DNA of 64,000 nucleotides from Prorocentrum cordatum (lineage: Eukaryota; Sar; Dinophyceae; Prorocentrales; Prorocentraceae), in contig CAUYUJ010020168.1 in the NCBI GenBank assembly GCA_963575745.1, positions 1 through 64,000 on the forward strand, given 5' to 3'. Each line of letters begins with the position of its first letter. Within the stretch, counting starts at the first letter, position 1. This document shows, one piece after another, positions 30,182 to 41,728 of this stretch. A program made the position numbers and the translations under genes. The notes under the pieces are model-generated. The model was not told the DNA's origin, searched no databases, and saw only the letters and a program-made list of their open reading frames with translations.

Positions 30182-31213
30182 CTACTTCCACAAATCAGAC
30201 ATCAGGCGGAGGTACGAACCCGTACATCTGCAGTTGGGGATTACTGGAACTGCTGTCAGAAACGGCAAGGATGGGGCCAGGCCTCCTGTCACGAAGCCGT
30301 CTCCGCACAAGGTCCTGACACTCACTGGACAAGTAGCTGGATGTGTTCTCTGCTCGCTCTGACTGGTTATGTCGGGCGCGCCCCGGCAAGCGTTAGGATA
30401 GGGAACGCAAACAGCAATGAACAACAGCCAGCTGCGGCCCAAGCTCATCTTTTCTTCATCGGCACCCTCTCGGGCTGCCGCCTCCTTTGCTTTGATCCGC
30501 CCCTGCAGCACCGCCAACTTCACCTCGAAAATGCACGGACTACTTGGACTGGCTCTCGTTATTGTCGTGGCGTCGGTATCTAACACTGGGGGGGTATATT
30601 GGTGTCGATGTGTCGCGACAGCTTCTTGCGGGGAGGGTAGCGGCCCCGCGCATTCCTCCCCGAACTCCAGCGTGCGCCTCTGCTGCGCCCAAACCCCGCA
30701 GCCAACGCATACGAACACGGTAGCCTTGCAGGTCATGCCACGCAAGCCACCCTCCTGGTCGACGACGAGCAGGCGGTGCCCCAAGGGCTGCTTGAAACAC
30801 TCCTGGAAGAAATTAGGCGCACCTCGACAACCGTTGGGTCGCACCTCGACAACCGCACCTCCCGTGCTCCTGAACCGTTGGAAGCTTGAAAAAGGTTGTT
30901 GCCATCTTTCCTCCTCTTGGTCGTACAAGGGTCGTAGATTGACAATCACATTTGCCAGCTCCTTGCGACGCTTCTGCGCCACCTCATTTCTCTCAGTGAC
31001 ATCGCGTGGGGGGTGCATGGCGTCTTCAGTTGCAAGCTTGGCTTGCCGATCCTCGCAGGTGTTGCCATCAATGAATATCTGGGTCGCCTTGTCTAACCTC
31101 GCGTACTCTTCATGAAACGGGTGAGCTTTCATGTGTGGGGGGTCCTGAATACGATGGTAACAAGGCATGCGCTGGGCGAAAGCGAAGACCCCAGCGTACG
31201 CCCGATTGACCAT
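30182..31213 (-). CDS. Hypothetical protein, about 343 aa, with a Cys motif
   Basis: Long minus-strand frame. I take the internal ATG at 31213 as start, but the frame is open to 31324 through a GAGGAGG-rich stretch and could begin there or at an upstream exon (GCCTGGCAG precedes at about 31300). Composition is protein-like: EEYARLDKATQIFIDGN, a charged helical part (ERNEVAQKRRKELANVIVNL), VFVCVGCGVWAQQRRTLEF with a C-x2-C and a later Cys, then a hydrophobic patch (WLLFIAVCVPYP). Similar C-x2-C ... C segments occur in dinoflagellate retroelement-type proteins, but I cannot assign a function. No stops interrupt it. No spliced leader is seen upstream. Confidence 0.45.
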   Translation of the reverse strand: MVNRAYAGVFAFAQRMPCYHRIQDPPHMKAHPFHEEYARLDKATQIFIDGNTCEDRQAKLATEDAMHPPRDVTERNEVAQKRRKELANVIVNLRPLYDQEEERWQQPFSSFQRFRSTGGAVVEVRPNGCRGAPNFFQECFKQPLGHRLLVVDQEGGLRGMTCKATVFVCVGCGVWAQQRRTLEFGEECAGPLPSPQEAVATHRHQYTPPVLDTDATTITRASPSSPCIFEVKLAVLQGRIKAKEAAAREGADEEKMSLGRSWLLFIAVCVPYPNACRGAPDITSQSEQRTHPATCPVSVRTLCGDGFVTGGLAPSLPFLTAVPVIPNCRCTGSYLRLMSDLWK

Positions 31214-31324
31214 CAACTGCTTTTCTTTACCCAGGTTGGAGCCATTCGCCGTGCCAGTGAAACCCTCGCACACCACCACAAGTCGATTAGCGACCTGCCA
31301 GGCGAGGAGGAAGAGGAGGAACAA

Positions 31325-31640
31325 GAGGTGGAGGAGGAGAGAGAGGAGGAGGAATCGGAATCGGAATCGGAATCGGAACAGACGCGAAGCGTCACGAGAT
31401 CCAAATCACCAAGCCTCTTATTGGTGAGCACGCGTGACACACAAAGCAGAGACAGGACGCAACAGGTACCATCTGATCGGGAAGTTAAGCTTACGGCCAC
31501 AAAACAAGTGTTCACCATATTTCAGAAATACAAGACAACTGATCATGTCCCTCCACAAAGCGATGGGATGCTTACAAATCAATTGCACACACAAATCACT
31601 CCGAACACTTGAGACAACATGTCCATGTAGTGCATATTCT
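31325..31640. other. GA-rich repeat and unassigned sequence
   Basis: 31300-31345 is GAGGA-rich; 31352-31378 is (GGAATC)n. No gene. Confidence 0.4.
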
Positions 31641-32690
31641 GAGCAGCTCTTGCCACTCCCCAAGTACACGCCCCCCACTTCTCTAGGGGCCTCCCTGGGT
31701 TTGCGGCTGCCACTCCCCAGGTACTCGCCTCCCACTTCTGTAGAGGCCTCCTTGGGTATGCGGCGCTGCTATTTCTCGAGCCAGTGGGGTCAGCTCTGCT
31801 TGCAGTCTGCTGGGGTCGGGCCTGGGACCTCCGTGGGAGCCGCTTGCACCGCGCTCCAGTCGATCCTCGGCCCCGTCGCGACCGCCGCCCGCGGATCCTG
31901 GCCAGCAGCGCCTCTCTACTGGGCAGTCATGCCCCGTAGGGGCCCGAACTCACGTCTCGGCGCACCCCCCCGCAGGACGTCGCCGTCGCCGAGAAGCCGA
32001 GCCCGCTCCTCGCTGGCTTCCCAGCTCTGGGCGACACTGGCGCGTCCAGCCTGCATCGCAAGCGCCGCCGAGAGCTCGACCAGGATGGCCGTCGCCTCCG
32101 CCACCGCCTCCACTGGCTCCTCCGGCACCTCCAATGGAGACTCGGAGGCGCCCGAAGCGGCCCCGCCGACAGCACGTTCCCCGTCGCCACGACCGCGTAC
32201 CTCAGGGGCAGGGGAGCCGGCTGCGGGCGCGCCTGGGCCGCCATCGCCCTCGGCAGCAGCACCGCCGCCGCCAGGAGCGCATCCAGCCTCCCCAGGGCCC
32301 GCCGCGGGCGCGCGCGCGAGCGCGGCCGCGAGCGCCGCGCCAAGGCGCGTCGGCTCGGCGCCGCGATGGCCGCGCAGCTCCTCGAAGGCGCCGAGGAGGC
32401 GCGGCCCTCGGCCCTGCGGTACTGGGCCCCCCACTCGGCCGCCAACCGGTTTGGCCGGCGAGGGCGCCGCACCGGCGCCGCCGCCGCGCCCGCCCTGGAC
32501 ATGGGCGCCGAGGGGAGGAGAGGCCGGGAGGGAGAGGACGGAGCGAGAGCCCCGATGGCGCGGGCTGGCGGGGAGCCCGAGGGGGCTCGTGCCGAGCTGG
32601 CGCTGAGAGGAGGAGGAGGAGGAGGAGGAAGAGGAGGAGAGGAGGAGGAGGAAGAGGAGGAGAAGGGGGAGGATGGGCGATACGATACGA
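31641..32690. other. GC-rich stretch open in several frames
   Basis: 31650-31760 has two tandem copies of CACTCCCCAGGTACTCGCCT-like sequence. 31900-32600 is very GC-rich and open on both strands (390 codons plus, 291 codons minus), with Ala/Pro/Ser/Arg-rich translations. The minus frame near 31920-32160 (AEATAILVELSAALAMQAGR) is the more protein-like. No domain recognised. 32600-32680 is (GGA)n. Confidence 0.3.
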
Positions 32691-34210
32691 CACGAAAGCA
32701 ACTGAGGCCGAATGTCTCTGTCTTGGCTGGGTGGCGTTCCTCCGAGCGCCGTTTGAATGATGGAGGTCTGGTGGTGCCCAACACATGGCAATGCAAAGTC
32801 GAGCTATGACAAGTTTCAAGCCCCAAGCGGCGACAGATAGCCAACTTCCCCTCTCGTTCGCAACGTGGCTCTGCTTCGTCCACACAGCCGCTGAGCCGCG
32901 AGGACCCCCGAGGCAGGGAAGAGCCCTGCAGGGGCCTCCGTGGCACGAGCAGCTCTCTCAGGACTTCGTGCCTCTCCCCCCGGCCCCCCTCCCCCCGTCT
33001 CGACGGCCACGCCCCCCTCCCCTTCCCGTCATCGCAAAGCTGCTGCTGAACTGGCCAAGGCCCAACCACTACCGCTGGACCAACCCACGAAGAGTCGCAC
33101 CGTTAGTGGAAGCGGGCGGGGTCACCACCCTCACTCGTGAGATGCACGCTCTCGGCTGCCCATGTTCCTCATGTCTCTCATTCGGCCCCTCTCCTCTCGA
33201 GCATCGTGTTGGTTTGCCCCTCGAGCGGGCCCTTTGGGGCCGATCCTACCAAATGTGTGACCTTCAAAATGCGCCAGAAACATAATCCAAAAACTGCATC
33301 ACCCCGTCGACAGAGGGTTGGGCCACAACGCGAACTGGAACCTCTCACCATGCCCTCCAGATTCTTAGACCTTGGCCCCAGTGGGGCTTCGACTGAGAAC
33401 CGGCGAGCCAAGGACGCAAAGTACTGAGGTATTGTGGCTTTCAGGTGCTCGTGATCGAAGTCCGTGGCTATCTGCTAGATGGGAACTGGTCCTGCATGAA
33501 TGACCGCCCTCACCATAAGAAAAAAACAATATCATGAACGGTGGCACTGGCGAGCTCCTGTCCACATTCTCCCCTGCCTTCTTCTTTACCTTGAAAACTT
33601 GGACCAGTTGCAGTTCGTGTTTGCTGCCAGCCCTCCTTTCGCGAAGAAGGGATCTGTTTGTTGTTCCGAAGGCCACGCTGCTGCGCATCGGACAGACGGG
33701 TGGCCGAAATAGGAATATTTGGGAATCAGGAGCGTCGGGCGAATTCTGCTTGCTAGAAGGCCCTGCCGCCTTGACGTTGCCAACGCCAGCGAGGCCACTT
33801 TGGACGTAAGGGATTCGTATCCTGTGCTGCTGCTTTAGAGTCTGGCTGAGATGCCTGCGATCCTCCTTCCTCCGTGCTTCTCTTGAATCTCTCGACCCTC
33901 GGCTGAATCTGGACCCACATCCAAGCAAGCAAACCGTCTGCGCCAACTATTCCATCGTCCATGCCTGCGCATGGGAAGAAACGGAAAGTGCACACGAGCG
34001 TGAGAAGTGAGGATAATTCATATCCGTGAACGTTGAGCCACAAACTCTGCACGACAGTGACCCAGGGATCTGGACCTCGGAGAGGGTGGCCGCTTTCTGT
34101 GTCAGGCATCTTCCATTCTCCAGAGGCCCCCCGCCAGGTGTCTGCACGCGGTGAGTCTCTCTCCAAACATTTCCTCACGAGCTATACATTGGCTAGTTAA
34201 ACATCTTTAA
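32691..34210. other. Unassigned sequence
   Basis: Mixed composition with short open frames, including a 166-codon plus frame at 32785-33285 and a 141-codon minus frame at 33753-34178 (LWLNVHGYELSSLLTLV). No motif supports any of them. No repeats of note. Confidence 0.3.
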
Positions 34211-34224
34211 TCCTCTTAAGCGCG

Positions 34225-34440
34225 ATGCGAACGAGAAGGGGAAGGAGGAGGGGGAGGAGGAGGAGGAGGAGGAGGAGGAGGAGGAGGAGGAGGAGGAGGA
34301 GGAGGACAAGGCAAGGCAACTCTAGGTAGAGGAGGAGGAGGTGGAGGAGGAGGAGGAGGATGAGGAGGAGGAAGAGGAGGAGGAGGAGGGGGAGGCGGAG
34401 GAGGAGGCGGAGGAGGAGGAGGATGAGGAGAGGGGGAGAA
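34225..34440. repeat. (GGA)n microsatellite
   Basis: GGAGGA and GGAGGCGGA runs, interrupted near 34310. Confidence 0.95.
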
Positions 34441-34633
34441 TGAGGCAGGAGAGGAGGACAGAACGAGGAGGTACGCCCACCAGAGATCTGTCGTATCGTT
34501 CGACACGGGGGGATAGCAAGGGTCGGCGGCGGCGATAGGGGCGAATAGGGGCGGGCATTACAGCGCCCCTGGATATATGGATTGCTCTTCCCTGGGCTAT
34601 TCGCCCCTCATCGTCGCCTCCGAAAGGGGGGGG

Positions 34634-34755
34634 CTGCGAATTCGCTGTGTGCAGCTGGTTAGCCCGGCGACTCCCAGCGCCGGGATCAACCATGCATCCA
34701 GGGCGTCGGGGCCGGGACCAGCTGCACGCAGCAGTATCCGATCCCCCCCCTCTCG
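34634..34755. repeat. Dispersed repeat H, copy 3
   Basis: GTGCAGCTGGTTAGCCCGGC, CCCAGCGCCGGG, GGGGCCGGGACCAGCTGC and ACGCAGCAGTATCCG align with copies 1 and 2, again ending in a C-run. Confidence 0.6.
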
Positions 34756-34764
34756 CTCTCCTCC

Positions 34765-35235
34765 CAGGCCTTCGGTCGGGCATGTCCTTCTACAGGCGGA
34801 TCTCGGAAAAGAATTCCAAGGCCGCGCTAACGGCGTGCTCGGTCAACGGTGCGGTTGGGAATCTGGTTTTTGTGACACCGAGCTCACGCAGAACAAAATG
34901 TAGGAAATCACGAAGGGCCCTTTTCCTACATTCCAAATATGCAAATGTACCGAACGAAAAAGACACAACGAAATGTAAGAAAACACGAATCACGCGTTCC
35001 TACGAGTGGTTTGGCCACGAACCGCGATTTCGTACAATTGGATCTCCTGCTTCGCAATGAGCTTACACACCGTTAGCGTGTCTACGGGAATTTGTACAAA
35101 GCCAAACTTATTCAAACATAGTCAACACATAATTAATCGAGAAATCGTCCCCAGACGCTCTGTTTGCTTTGTTTTTACTATGTTTGATGGATATTCCTCC
35201 TGTAGAGGGGCATGCCCGACTTAACCCAAGCCTGG
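34765..35235. mobile_element. Small inverted-repeat (MITE-like) element, copy 1 (471 bp)
   Basis: The left end GGTCGGGCATGTCC-TTCTACAGG (34774-34796) and the complement of the right end, GTCGGGCATGCCCC-TCTACAGG, form imperfect terminal inverted repeats. They extend outward through CCAGGC. The AT-richer interior has no long frame. Shorter copies of the same ends lie at 45846-46010 and 46267-46440. Confidence 0.7.
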
Positions 35236-35394
35236 GGAGGCATGGCAGGGAGTCAGGGCCCCACAAACGGGAGTTCAAACACCTCGCGCCCAACACAAAT
35301 CTGCAGCCACCGAGACACTTCTCCAATTCTTCGTTCTCTCCTGGTGGACTTGGCAAAGCCCTGGCTTGCAACGTGCTGGTTCCAGGGGCCCCTG

Positions 35395-35640
35395 AGGGAA
35401 AGGCCACCGCGGAGGCCACCACACCACTGAGGAGGCCACCGCGAAGGCCACTGCGGAGGCCCTCACGGTGAGGACCACGGATGCCACCGCGGAGGCCACC
35501 CCACACGCAACCGTGGAGGCCACCGCAGAGGCCACTGCGGAGGCCACTACGGTGAGGACCACGGAGGCCAGCGCGGAGGCCACCACCCACAACCGCTGAA
35601 TGCCGCCGCGGAAGGGGCCGCGGAGGCCACCGCACCACCG
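35395..35640. repeat. GAGGCCACCGCG tandem repeat
   Basis: Imperfect 9-, 12- and 15-base units (GAGGCCACYGCG, GTGAGGACCACG) repeated about 18 times. The minus strand reads Ala/Ser/Val repeats. Confidence 0.85.
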
Positions 35641-35689
35641 CCGGCCTGCATCGCCTGGGGGTCGGTCTGCCCGAGCGCCGGCCTCGGCG

Positions 35690-36420
<731 letters not shown>

Positions 36421-36549
36421 CACCGCTGGCGTGGCCTGGGCCCCACTGGCCGATTTACCCCCCTAGATGGGGATGCTGACTGTTGTCTTGAGATTTCGAA
36501 GGGCCTGTCCCGGGGGGATGGCGGGGCTTCGTGAGCATAGGATGAACGA

Positions 36550-36810
36550 TATTGACTCCTCCCCCCAGCCTCCCGACCCACGGCACCGACGCCGACGCCC
36601 CAGACGAAAACGACGACGGCGACCGCGATGTTGACCTCCGCGCCGTCCTGCGACGACGGGCCTCCCTCGACCACTCCCTCGCCAGCCCCGGCTCCCCCCC
36701 GACCCCCCCGACCAGCGCCGACGGCCCACGGCACCGACGCCGACACCCCAGGACAAAGACGACGACGGCGACTGCGACGCCCGACGCCCACGTCGCTGTC
36801 CGCGTGCCGC
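36550..36810. repeat. Short direct duplication (about 146-bp spacing)
   Basis: CCCACGGCACCGACGCCGAC at about 36579 recurs at about 36725, followed in both by an ACGACGACGGCGAC-type tail. No gene assigned. Confidence 0.55.
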
Positions 36811-37328
36811 GGGGCGCGACCTGCGGCGATCCGGCCCTGCGTGCCCCCTGCGGGTGGCCCAGAGCCAGAAGGACAGCAAACACGACGAGGCCATCGTGCT
36901 ACCAAAAGGGGCGCACGATGAGGAACAACGGGGCTTTTCCGGCCACGACGGGCCTAGGCCACACACACACAGGTTCCATGACAGGATTCTGAGGAACGGC
37001 CCGAACACCTGAGCCCCACTCTGAGCCCAAAGCGGTCCTTGTTTCAGTGTCTCGACGGTACGTGCAAGAACTTGTGCGTAGCACGTCGCAGCGGCGGATG
37101 GGACGTGGATAGGGGCCGAGAGCCTGCGGCGCGATGCGCTCAGCCCAGGTTCCCCGCCGCAGTCATGACCTGTCGGAGCTCCGCGCGGGTTTCTCTTGGA
37201 TTCGGCACTGGGCCCCCCCTCCCTGGCGCGCAGAGGGCGTCCAGGGGCGGCGCCAGAGGCGCGGCCAGGGGGTCGCAGCGCCGATCCGCGAAATCCGCGC
37301 AGAATCCCAAAAGTTTATGTCTCTGCCT

Positions 37329-37386
37329 GCCGAGGAGGAGGAGGAGGAGGAGGAGGAGGAGGAGGAGGAGGAGGAGGAGGAGGAGA
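37329..37386. repeat. (GGA)n microsatellite
   Basis: About 18 GGA/GAG units. The preceding stretch at 37163-37205 (GGAGCTCCGCGCGG, TTCTCTTGGATT) resembles 45373-45415. Confidence 0.9.
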
Positions 37387-37399
37387 CGAGCGTATGATA

Positions 37400-37985
37400 G
37401 ACGTCCTGTCTGAGTAAATCTACAAAAATCCGCCGCACTCGACAAGAGCACAAATAAACCTAAACCGCGGAAGGCGACAGCCACACGAATATCATGACAT
37501 CGCACACCTTCGCAACATGCGAACCCACCAGCTTTTGACATTCATCCCAGAGACCTGAGAGCGGAAGTTGTCGCACGCAGTCTGGCGAAAGGCCGTCCTG
37601 TTGAGCAGCAGTGGCCCGCTGCTGCAGCACTTATGGATCCTTACGAACAGAGCTGTGTAGGCGCTCCTGGCCCAGAACCAGAGCGGACTGCAATTCACCA
37701 TGACTTTCATCACAACGCACACGCGGGAGGCCCCGCATAGAGTCCATGTTCGCATTCACCTAACCGACGCGCGGGATCGTCGGGACTAAGGGGGCAGCGA
37801 AATCAGAGTGCGCCTGCTTGAGGGAAGAGACCGAGAATAGAATATCCTGGTGGTGGTCAAGGAAAACCTGCTTTCACAGCTCGTGCCGCTCAATGATATG
37901 CTTCATATCAGCCATCGAATAAGATATCGTATCGGCAACCGAAACACCAGGAAGCACATACATAATCGTCGCTTCCATTTCCAAC
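37400..37985. other. Unassigned sequence
   Basis: An 87-codon minus frame (37492-37755) has a protein-like look (SPLWFWARSAYTALFVRIHK) but no recognisable family. I see nothing else here. Confidence 0.3.
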
Positions 37986-37989
37986 TGCT

Positions 37990-38070
37990 CTGATATATAT
38001 ATATATATGTATATATGTAGATATATACACATACATATATTTACATTTATATATATATATAACTATATGT
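37990..38070. repeat. TATA/CATA-rich microsatellite
   Basis: TATATATATG, CATACATATA and similar, an AT island in GC-rich surroundings. The texture is like 14.40-14.52 and 18.87-18.91 kb. Confidence 0.9.
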
Positions 38071-38364
38071 GTGCGAACGGCTTGCCATTCTTTCCCAGAC
38101 ATCTTGTGGTGTTGGGCCCTCGGTTTGAAGAGACAGCGCCCCGCGTTCCATCCTTCCTTCATTCATTCCTTCCTTTCGTCCTTCCTCATCCCCCTCCTCC
38201 CTCCCCCCATCCCTGCCTCTGCCCTGCGCATGTCATCGCCGTCGTCGTCGTCGTCATCATCATCATCATCATCAGCATCATCACCGTCATCGCCGTGTCA
38301 TCGTCATCATCGACGTCATGATCACCACCGTTATCGTCACCATCATCGCCACCAATTTCGCCAC

Positions 38365-39850
38365 ACCTCTTACACGTTTCGTGGCCACACGGAGAGCCCC
38401 ATCGAAGGCCTCAATAGCGGTGTTCGCATGCGCCTCCCCCACCAAGCACAAGGCTTCGCGGCCCCATTGGGAGCCCAACCGGAAGCCCTACTGGCGGCTT
38501 TCGCATGCGTTTCCCCCACCGAACACTGCGTTTCGTTGGCCACATACGGAGCTCCACCTTAGGCCCCACCGGCGGTGTTCGCATGCGCCCGCCCCCACAC
38601 CCAGCACAGCGTTTCGTGGCCCCATAAGGAGCCCCACAAACGGCCTCACTGGCGGTGCTCGCATGTGTCTCCCACACCCAGCAGAGCGTTCCGTGGCCCC
38701 ACAGGGAGCTCCAGTTCAGGTCCCAGTGGCGGTGTTCGCATGCGTCTCCCTCACCCAGGGCAACGCCCAGTGGCGGTGTTCGCATGCGTCTCCCCCACCC
38801 AGGACAGCGCTTCGTGGCCCCACTAGGAGCCCCACCTAAGGTCCCAATGGCAGTGTTCGCATGCGTGCCCCCCATCCAGAACAACGTTTCGCGGCCCCAC
38901 ATCGAGCTCCACCTCAAGCCCTAATGGCGGTGTTCGCATGCGTCACCCCCGCCCAGAACAGCGTTTCGCGGCCCCACATCGAGCTCCACCTCAGGCCCCG
39001 GTGGCGGTGTTCGCATGCGTCCCCCCCACCGAACACTGCGTTCCGCGGCCCGGCAGGGGATTCCACCTAAGGTCCCAATAGCGGTGTACGCATGCGTCTC
39101 CCCTGCCCAGGACAGCGCTTCGCGGCCCCACATCGAGCTCCACCTCAGGCCCCAGTGGCGGTGTTCGCATGCGTCTCCCCAAGCCAGGACAGCGTGACAG
39201 CGTTTCGTGGCCCCACAGGGAGCTCCGCCTACGGCCCCTGTGGCGGTGTTCGCATGCGCATCCCCCACTCAGGAAATCGTTTCGTGGTCCCACATCGAGC
39301 TCCACCTACGGCCCCAGTGGCGGTGTTCGCATGCGTCTCCCCCGCCCAGAACACCGATTCGTGGCCCCACAGGGAGCTCCGCCTACGGCCCCTGTGGCGG
39401 TGTTCGCATGCGCATCCCCTACTCAGGACATCGTTTCGTGGTCCCACACTAAGCTCCACCTACGGCCCCAGTGGCGGTGTTCGCATGCGTCTCCCCCACC
39501 CAGAACAACGTTTCGTGGCCCCAAAAAGGGCTTCCACACAAGGCTCCTGTGGCGGTGTTCGCATGAATCCCCCCCGCCTTGCACAGCGTTCCGTCGCCCC
39601 ACAGGGAGCTCCACCTACGGCCCCAGTGGCGGTGTTCGCCGGCGTCTCCCCCACCCAGGACAACGTTTCGTGGCCACACATCGAGTTCCACCTAATGCCT
39701 GGATGGCGGTGCTCACATGCGTCCCCCCGCCCAGAAAAGCGCTTCGTCGCCCCACAGGGAGGTCCACCTGAGGCCCCAGTGGCGGTGTTCGCATGCGTCT
39801 CCCCCACCCCGGACTGCAATTCGCGGCCCCACATGGAGCTCCACCTGGGC
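38365..39850 (+). repeat. Minisatellite family A, array 2 (about 19 units of 77 bp)
   Basis: Units share GTTTCGTGGCCCCAC, GGGAGCTCCACCTACGGCCC, AGTGGCGGTGTTCGCATGCG and TCTCCCCCACCCAGA. Starts are regularly 77 bp apart (for example 39279, 39356, 39433, 39510, 39587). GGCCCCA..GGGAGCTCCACC..AGGCCCC..GGC.G.GTT.GCATGCGTC is the same scaffold as array 1 with a shorter spacer. All long frames through it are artefacts. Confidence 0.93.
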
Positions 39851-39954
39851 GGAGCGACCTGCGGAGCTGCGGAGCCCTGCACGGCGCACTGCAAAGCAGG
39901 CATCGCCTCGTGGCCCACAGAGGGAGGCACCCTCACACATTTCGCGCCCCTCCA

Positions 39955-40045
39955 TTAGGAACCCAACCGAAGGTTATACACGCGATCGCGGTACCTACAG
40001 CTGAATACGGCTGGGTCCTTCGCCAAGCTACTTTTGTTCAACCAC
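39955..40045 (+). repeat. Family-A array border module
   Basis: GCGGTACCTACAGCTGAATA then GGGTCCTTCGCCAAGCTAC corresponds to the module at 2133-2190 beyond array 1 and to the inverted ones at 6.88 and 9.79 kb. Confidence 0.6.
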
Positions 40046-40148
40046 GTGGACCATACCTGAACAAGAAGCACCCTGGGCAGCAACAGAGGGCGCCATCGCA
40101 TAAGCCCAGCTGGCCTGGTCCTGCAGCGCCTGAGTAACAGCCCACAAG

Positions 40149-40919
40149 TCAGGGTGGGAAGCCATATCCATCCCAGTGCTCGGCACGCAAGGCGGACAAA
40201 AGCACAGAAATCACATATTCGAAATCGCAGCAATCTAACTCAGACTCGCGGAGCGCATCCACTGCCATCCCGAAGCCGCTCCCAGACCTCGTATGCCCCA
40301 AGGGCTCCGAGCGGTATGCGGCGATGGCATTCTCATCAGAGAGCATGTGTGGACGTGCGGGCGGCAAGAACGCTGGGGTTTTCGAGCGCAGCACGAACTC
40401 GATGGTACTGAGGCTGCTGCAGCGTAGCCTCTGCCAACGGCATGCGCGTATTGCATTGCCATGTGGGGTGAACACAAGAGGGTCAGGCCGAAGACGATGT
40501 ACATCACCCGAGGCGGCGGTGCCCGAAACAGAAGAAAACGAAAGAGTAGAGAAGCGTGACAATGGACAGTCATGCTTGGCTTGGTTCGCCGTCCAGTGGA
40601 TCGTGAACGCCTCCTCACCATCAGCATGAGAGAGATCAGCACGCAGAGCAGCGGTGCGAGCGTAGCCGGCAGGCTCGCCGATCAGGTGGTTGTGCGCGTC
40701 ATGCAGCGCCAGCGACCGCGCCATGTTGACCACATGCCCAGAATGAGAAACTTGAACTGGAATCAACACAGTCGACGTCTTGCCAATGATGAAGCCCTTG
40801 TCCGCCGCGCGGAGATGGCGACGCTCGGCAGCAACAACCGAGCGACAGTGCACCATCGCAAGCCGTGCACTGAAGAAAATAGATGGCGAGAGCAGCACAC
40901 GCGGCGCCGGTGCAGCCAT
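40149..40919 (-). CDS. Hypothetical protein, 256 aa, behind a relict spliced leader
   Basis: Clean minus-strand frame. The ATG at 40919-40917 is the first after the relict leader, and the stop TGA is at 40151-40149. There are no internal stops or simple repeats. Segments include ADKGFIIGKTSTVLIPVQVS, SLALHDAHNHLIGEPAGYAR, a His/Ala-rich middle, and a C-terminus AYRSEPLGHTRSGSGFGMAV followed by FEYVISVLLSALRAEHWDGY. I recognise no family and see no transmembrane segment. The leader-like sequence 30 bases upstream and the intronless frame suggest a retroposed mRNA copy. It may still be active. An alternative upstream start (TTG at 40943) would add eight residues. Confidence 0.55.
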   Translation of the reverse strand: MAAPAPRVLLSPSIFFSARLAMVHCRSVVAAERRHLRAADKGFIIGKTSTVLIPVQVSHSGHVVNMARSLALHDAHNHLIGEPAGYARTAALRADLSHADGEEAFTIHWTANQAKHDCPLSRFSTLSFSSVSGTAASGDVHRLRPDPLVFTPHGNAIRACRWQRLRCSSLSTIEFVLRSKTPAFLPPARPHMLSDENAIAAYRSEPLGHTRSGSGFGMAVDALRESELDCCDFEYVISVLLSALRAEHWDGYGFPP

Positions 40920-40949
40920 GAGCCAGGCCCCAGCTCGAACCAAAGCGGG

Positions 40950-40971
40950 CTTGAGCCAAAAGTGCTACGGA
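40950..40971 (-). other. Relict spliced leader with two mismatches
   Basis: The minus strand reads TCCGTAGCACTTTTGGCTCA then AG. This is the dinoflagellate leader with CA changed to AC in the middle. It lies 30 bases before the ATG of the 256-residue frame and in the same direction. A GGA microsatellite directly follows on the upstream side. Confidence 0.8.
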
Positions 40972-41095
40972 GGAGGACGACGAAGGGGACGGGGACGAGG
41001 GAGGAGGCGCGAGGAGGAGCGAAGAAGAGGAGGAGGGGGAGGAGGAGGAGGAGGAGGAGGAGGAGGAGGAGGAGGAGGAGGAGGAGGAGAAGGAG

Positions 41096-41132
<37 letters not shown>

Positions 41133-41135
41133 GAA
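40972..41135. repeat. (GGA)n microsatellite
   Basis: GGAGGAGGA and GAAGAGGAG runs. Confidence 0.95.
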
Positions 41136-41252
41136 CTTCCGACGGCGATCGTGCGGTCGGCGAAGGTCGCGACCAGGTAGTCGCGCGCCGGGCGCCCCGT
41201 GTTCGCAGCGCGGTGCCTGCGAGAGGCAGGCCCGGGGGCCGGTCGCGCCCGC

Positions 41253-41538
41253 CTAAGGCGCGACAACCGCAGTCGACGGGTCGTCGTCGTCGTCGTGGTC
41301 GTGGTCGTGGTCGTCGTCGTCGTGGTCGGCGGCGTCGTCGTCGTCGGCGGCGTCGTCGGCGGCATCGTCGGCGGCGTCGGCGTCGGCGTCGGCGTCGTCG
41401 GCGTCGGCGTCGGCGTCGCGCTCCGTGCGGTCGGCGGGGCGCCGCAGCATGTCTCCATGCGGCGGCCGCGCGCTGGCCGAGGCGCGCTGGGGCGTCGGCA
41501 GGATCTGCGCCAGCATCTGCGGGTTCTGCGCCACCATC
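41253..41538 (-). CDS. RAD23: RAD23-like, XPC-binding domain, second exon (candidate)
   Basis: After a CGAAG/G junction the minus strand reads MVAQNPQMLAQILPTPQR and then PHGDMLRRPADRTE. This is the second half of the XPC-binding (STI1-like) domain of Rad23, where NPQML is the hallmark. The preceding piece is at 41729-41810 (...NPQFPQLAR), and joining at AG/G restores QLAR-MVAQNPQ. The frame continues into a GTC/GGC microsatellite, giving an Asp/Ala run (DADADADD) to a stop at 41253; whether that tail is exonic is unknown. Rad23 shuttles ubiquitylated proteins to the proteasome and acts in nucleotide-excision repair with XPC. The gene seems split over at least 3 kb of repeat-filled introns. 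Confidence 0.5.
41280..41430. repeat. GTC/GGC trinucleotide repeat
   Basis: GTCGTCGTC and GTCGGCGTCGGC runs, in or just after the RAD23-like exon. Confidence 0.95.
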
Positions 41539-41728
41539 CTTCGCGAGCGGCGGACGCATCCATCTCCACGCCCTCGCGGTCTGGATTCCGGGCCCCGATC
41601 CCGCGGCTACTGGTGCGTTCCGCGAGGGGGCAAGCGCGAAGAAGAGGCCCCGTATCCGCGGGGCCACCGCCCAAGGGTGTCGGGCCTGCGAGGCCGCGGA
41701 GACGGACATGTCTTTCGCCCACGACGTC

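Noticed and set aside
31465-31492. 5S rRNA-like box (CATCTGATC..GGAAGTTAAGC)
   Set aside because: Only about 25 bp resemble the 5S internal promoter. The following GTTAGTA and GGATGGG blocks of 5S RNA are absent, so it is chance or a tiny fragment.
38365-39958. Long plus-strand frames (up to 288 codons)
   Set aside because: They are translations of the 77-bp satellite (77 is not a multiple of three, so all frames are open). The peptide repeats follow the DNA period.
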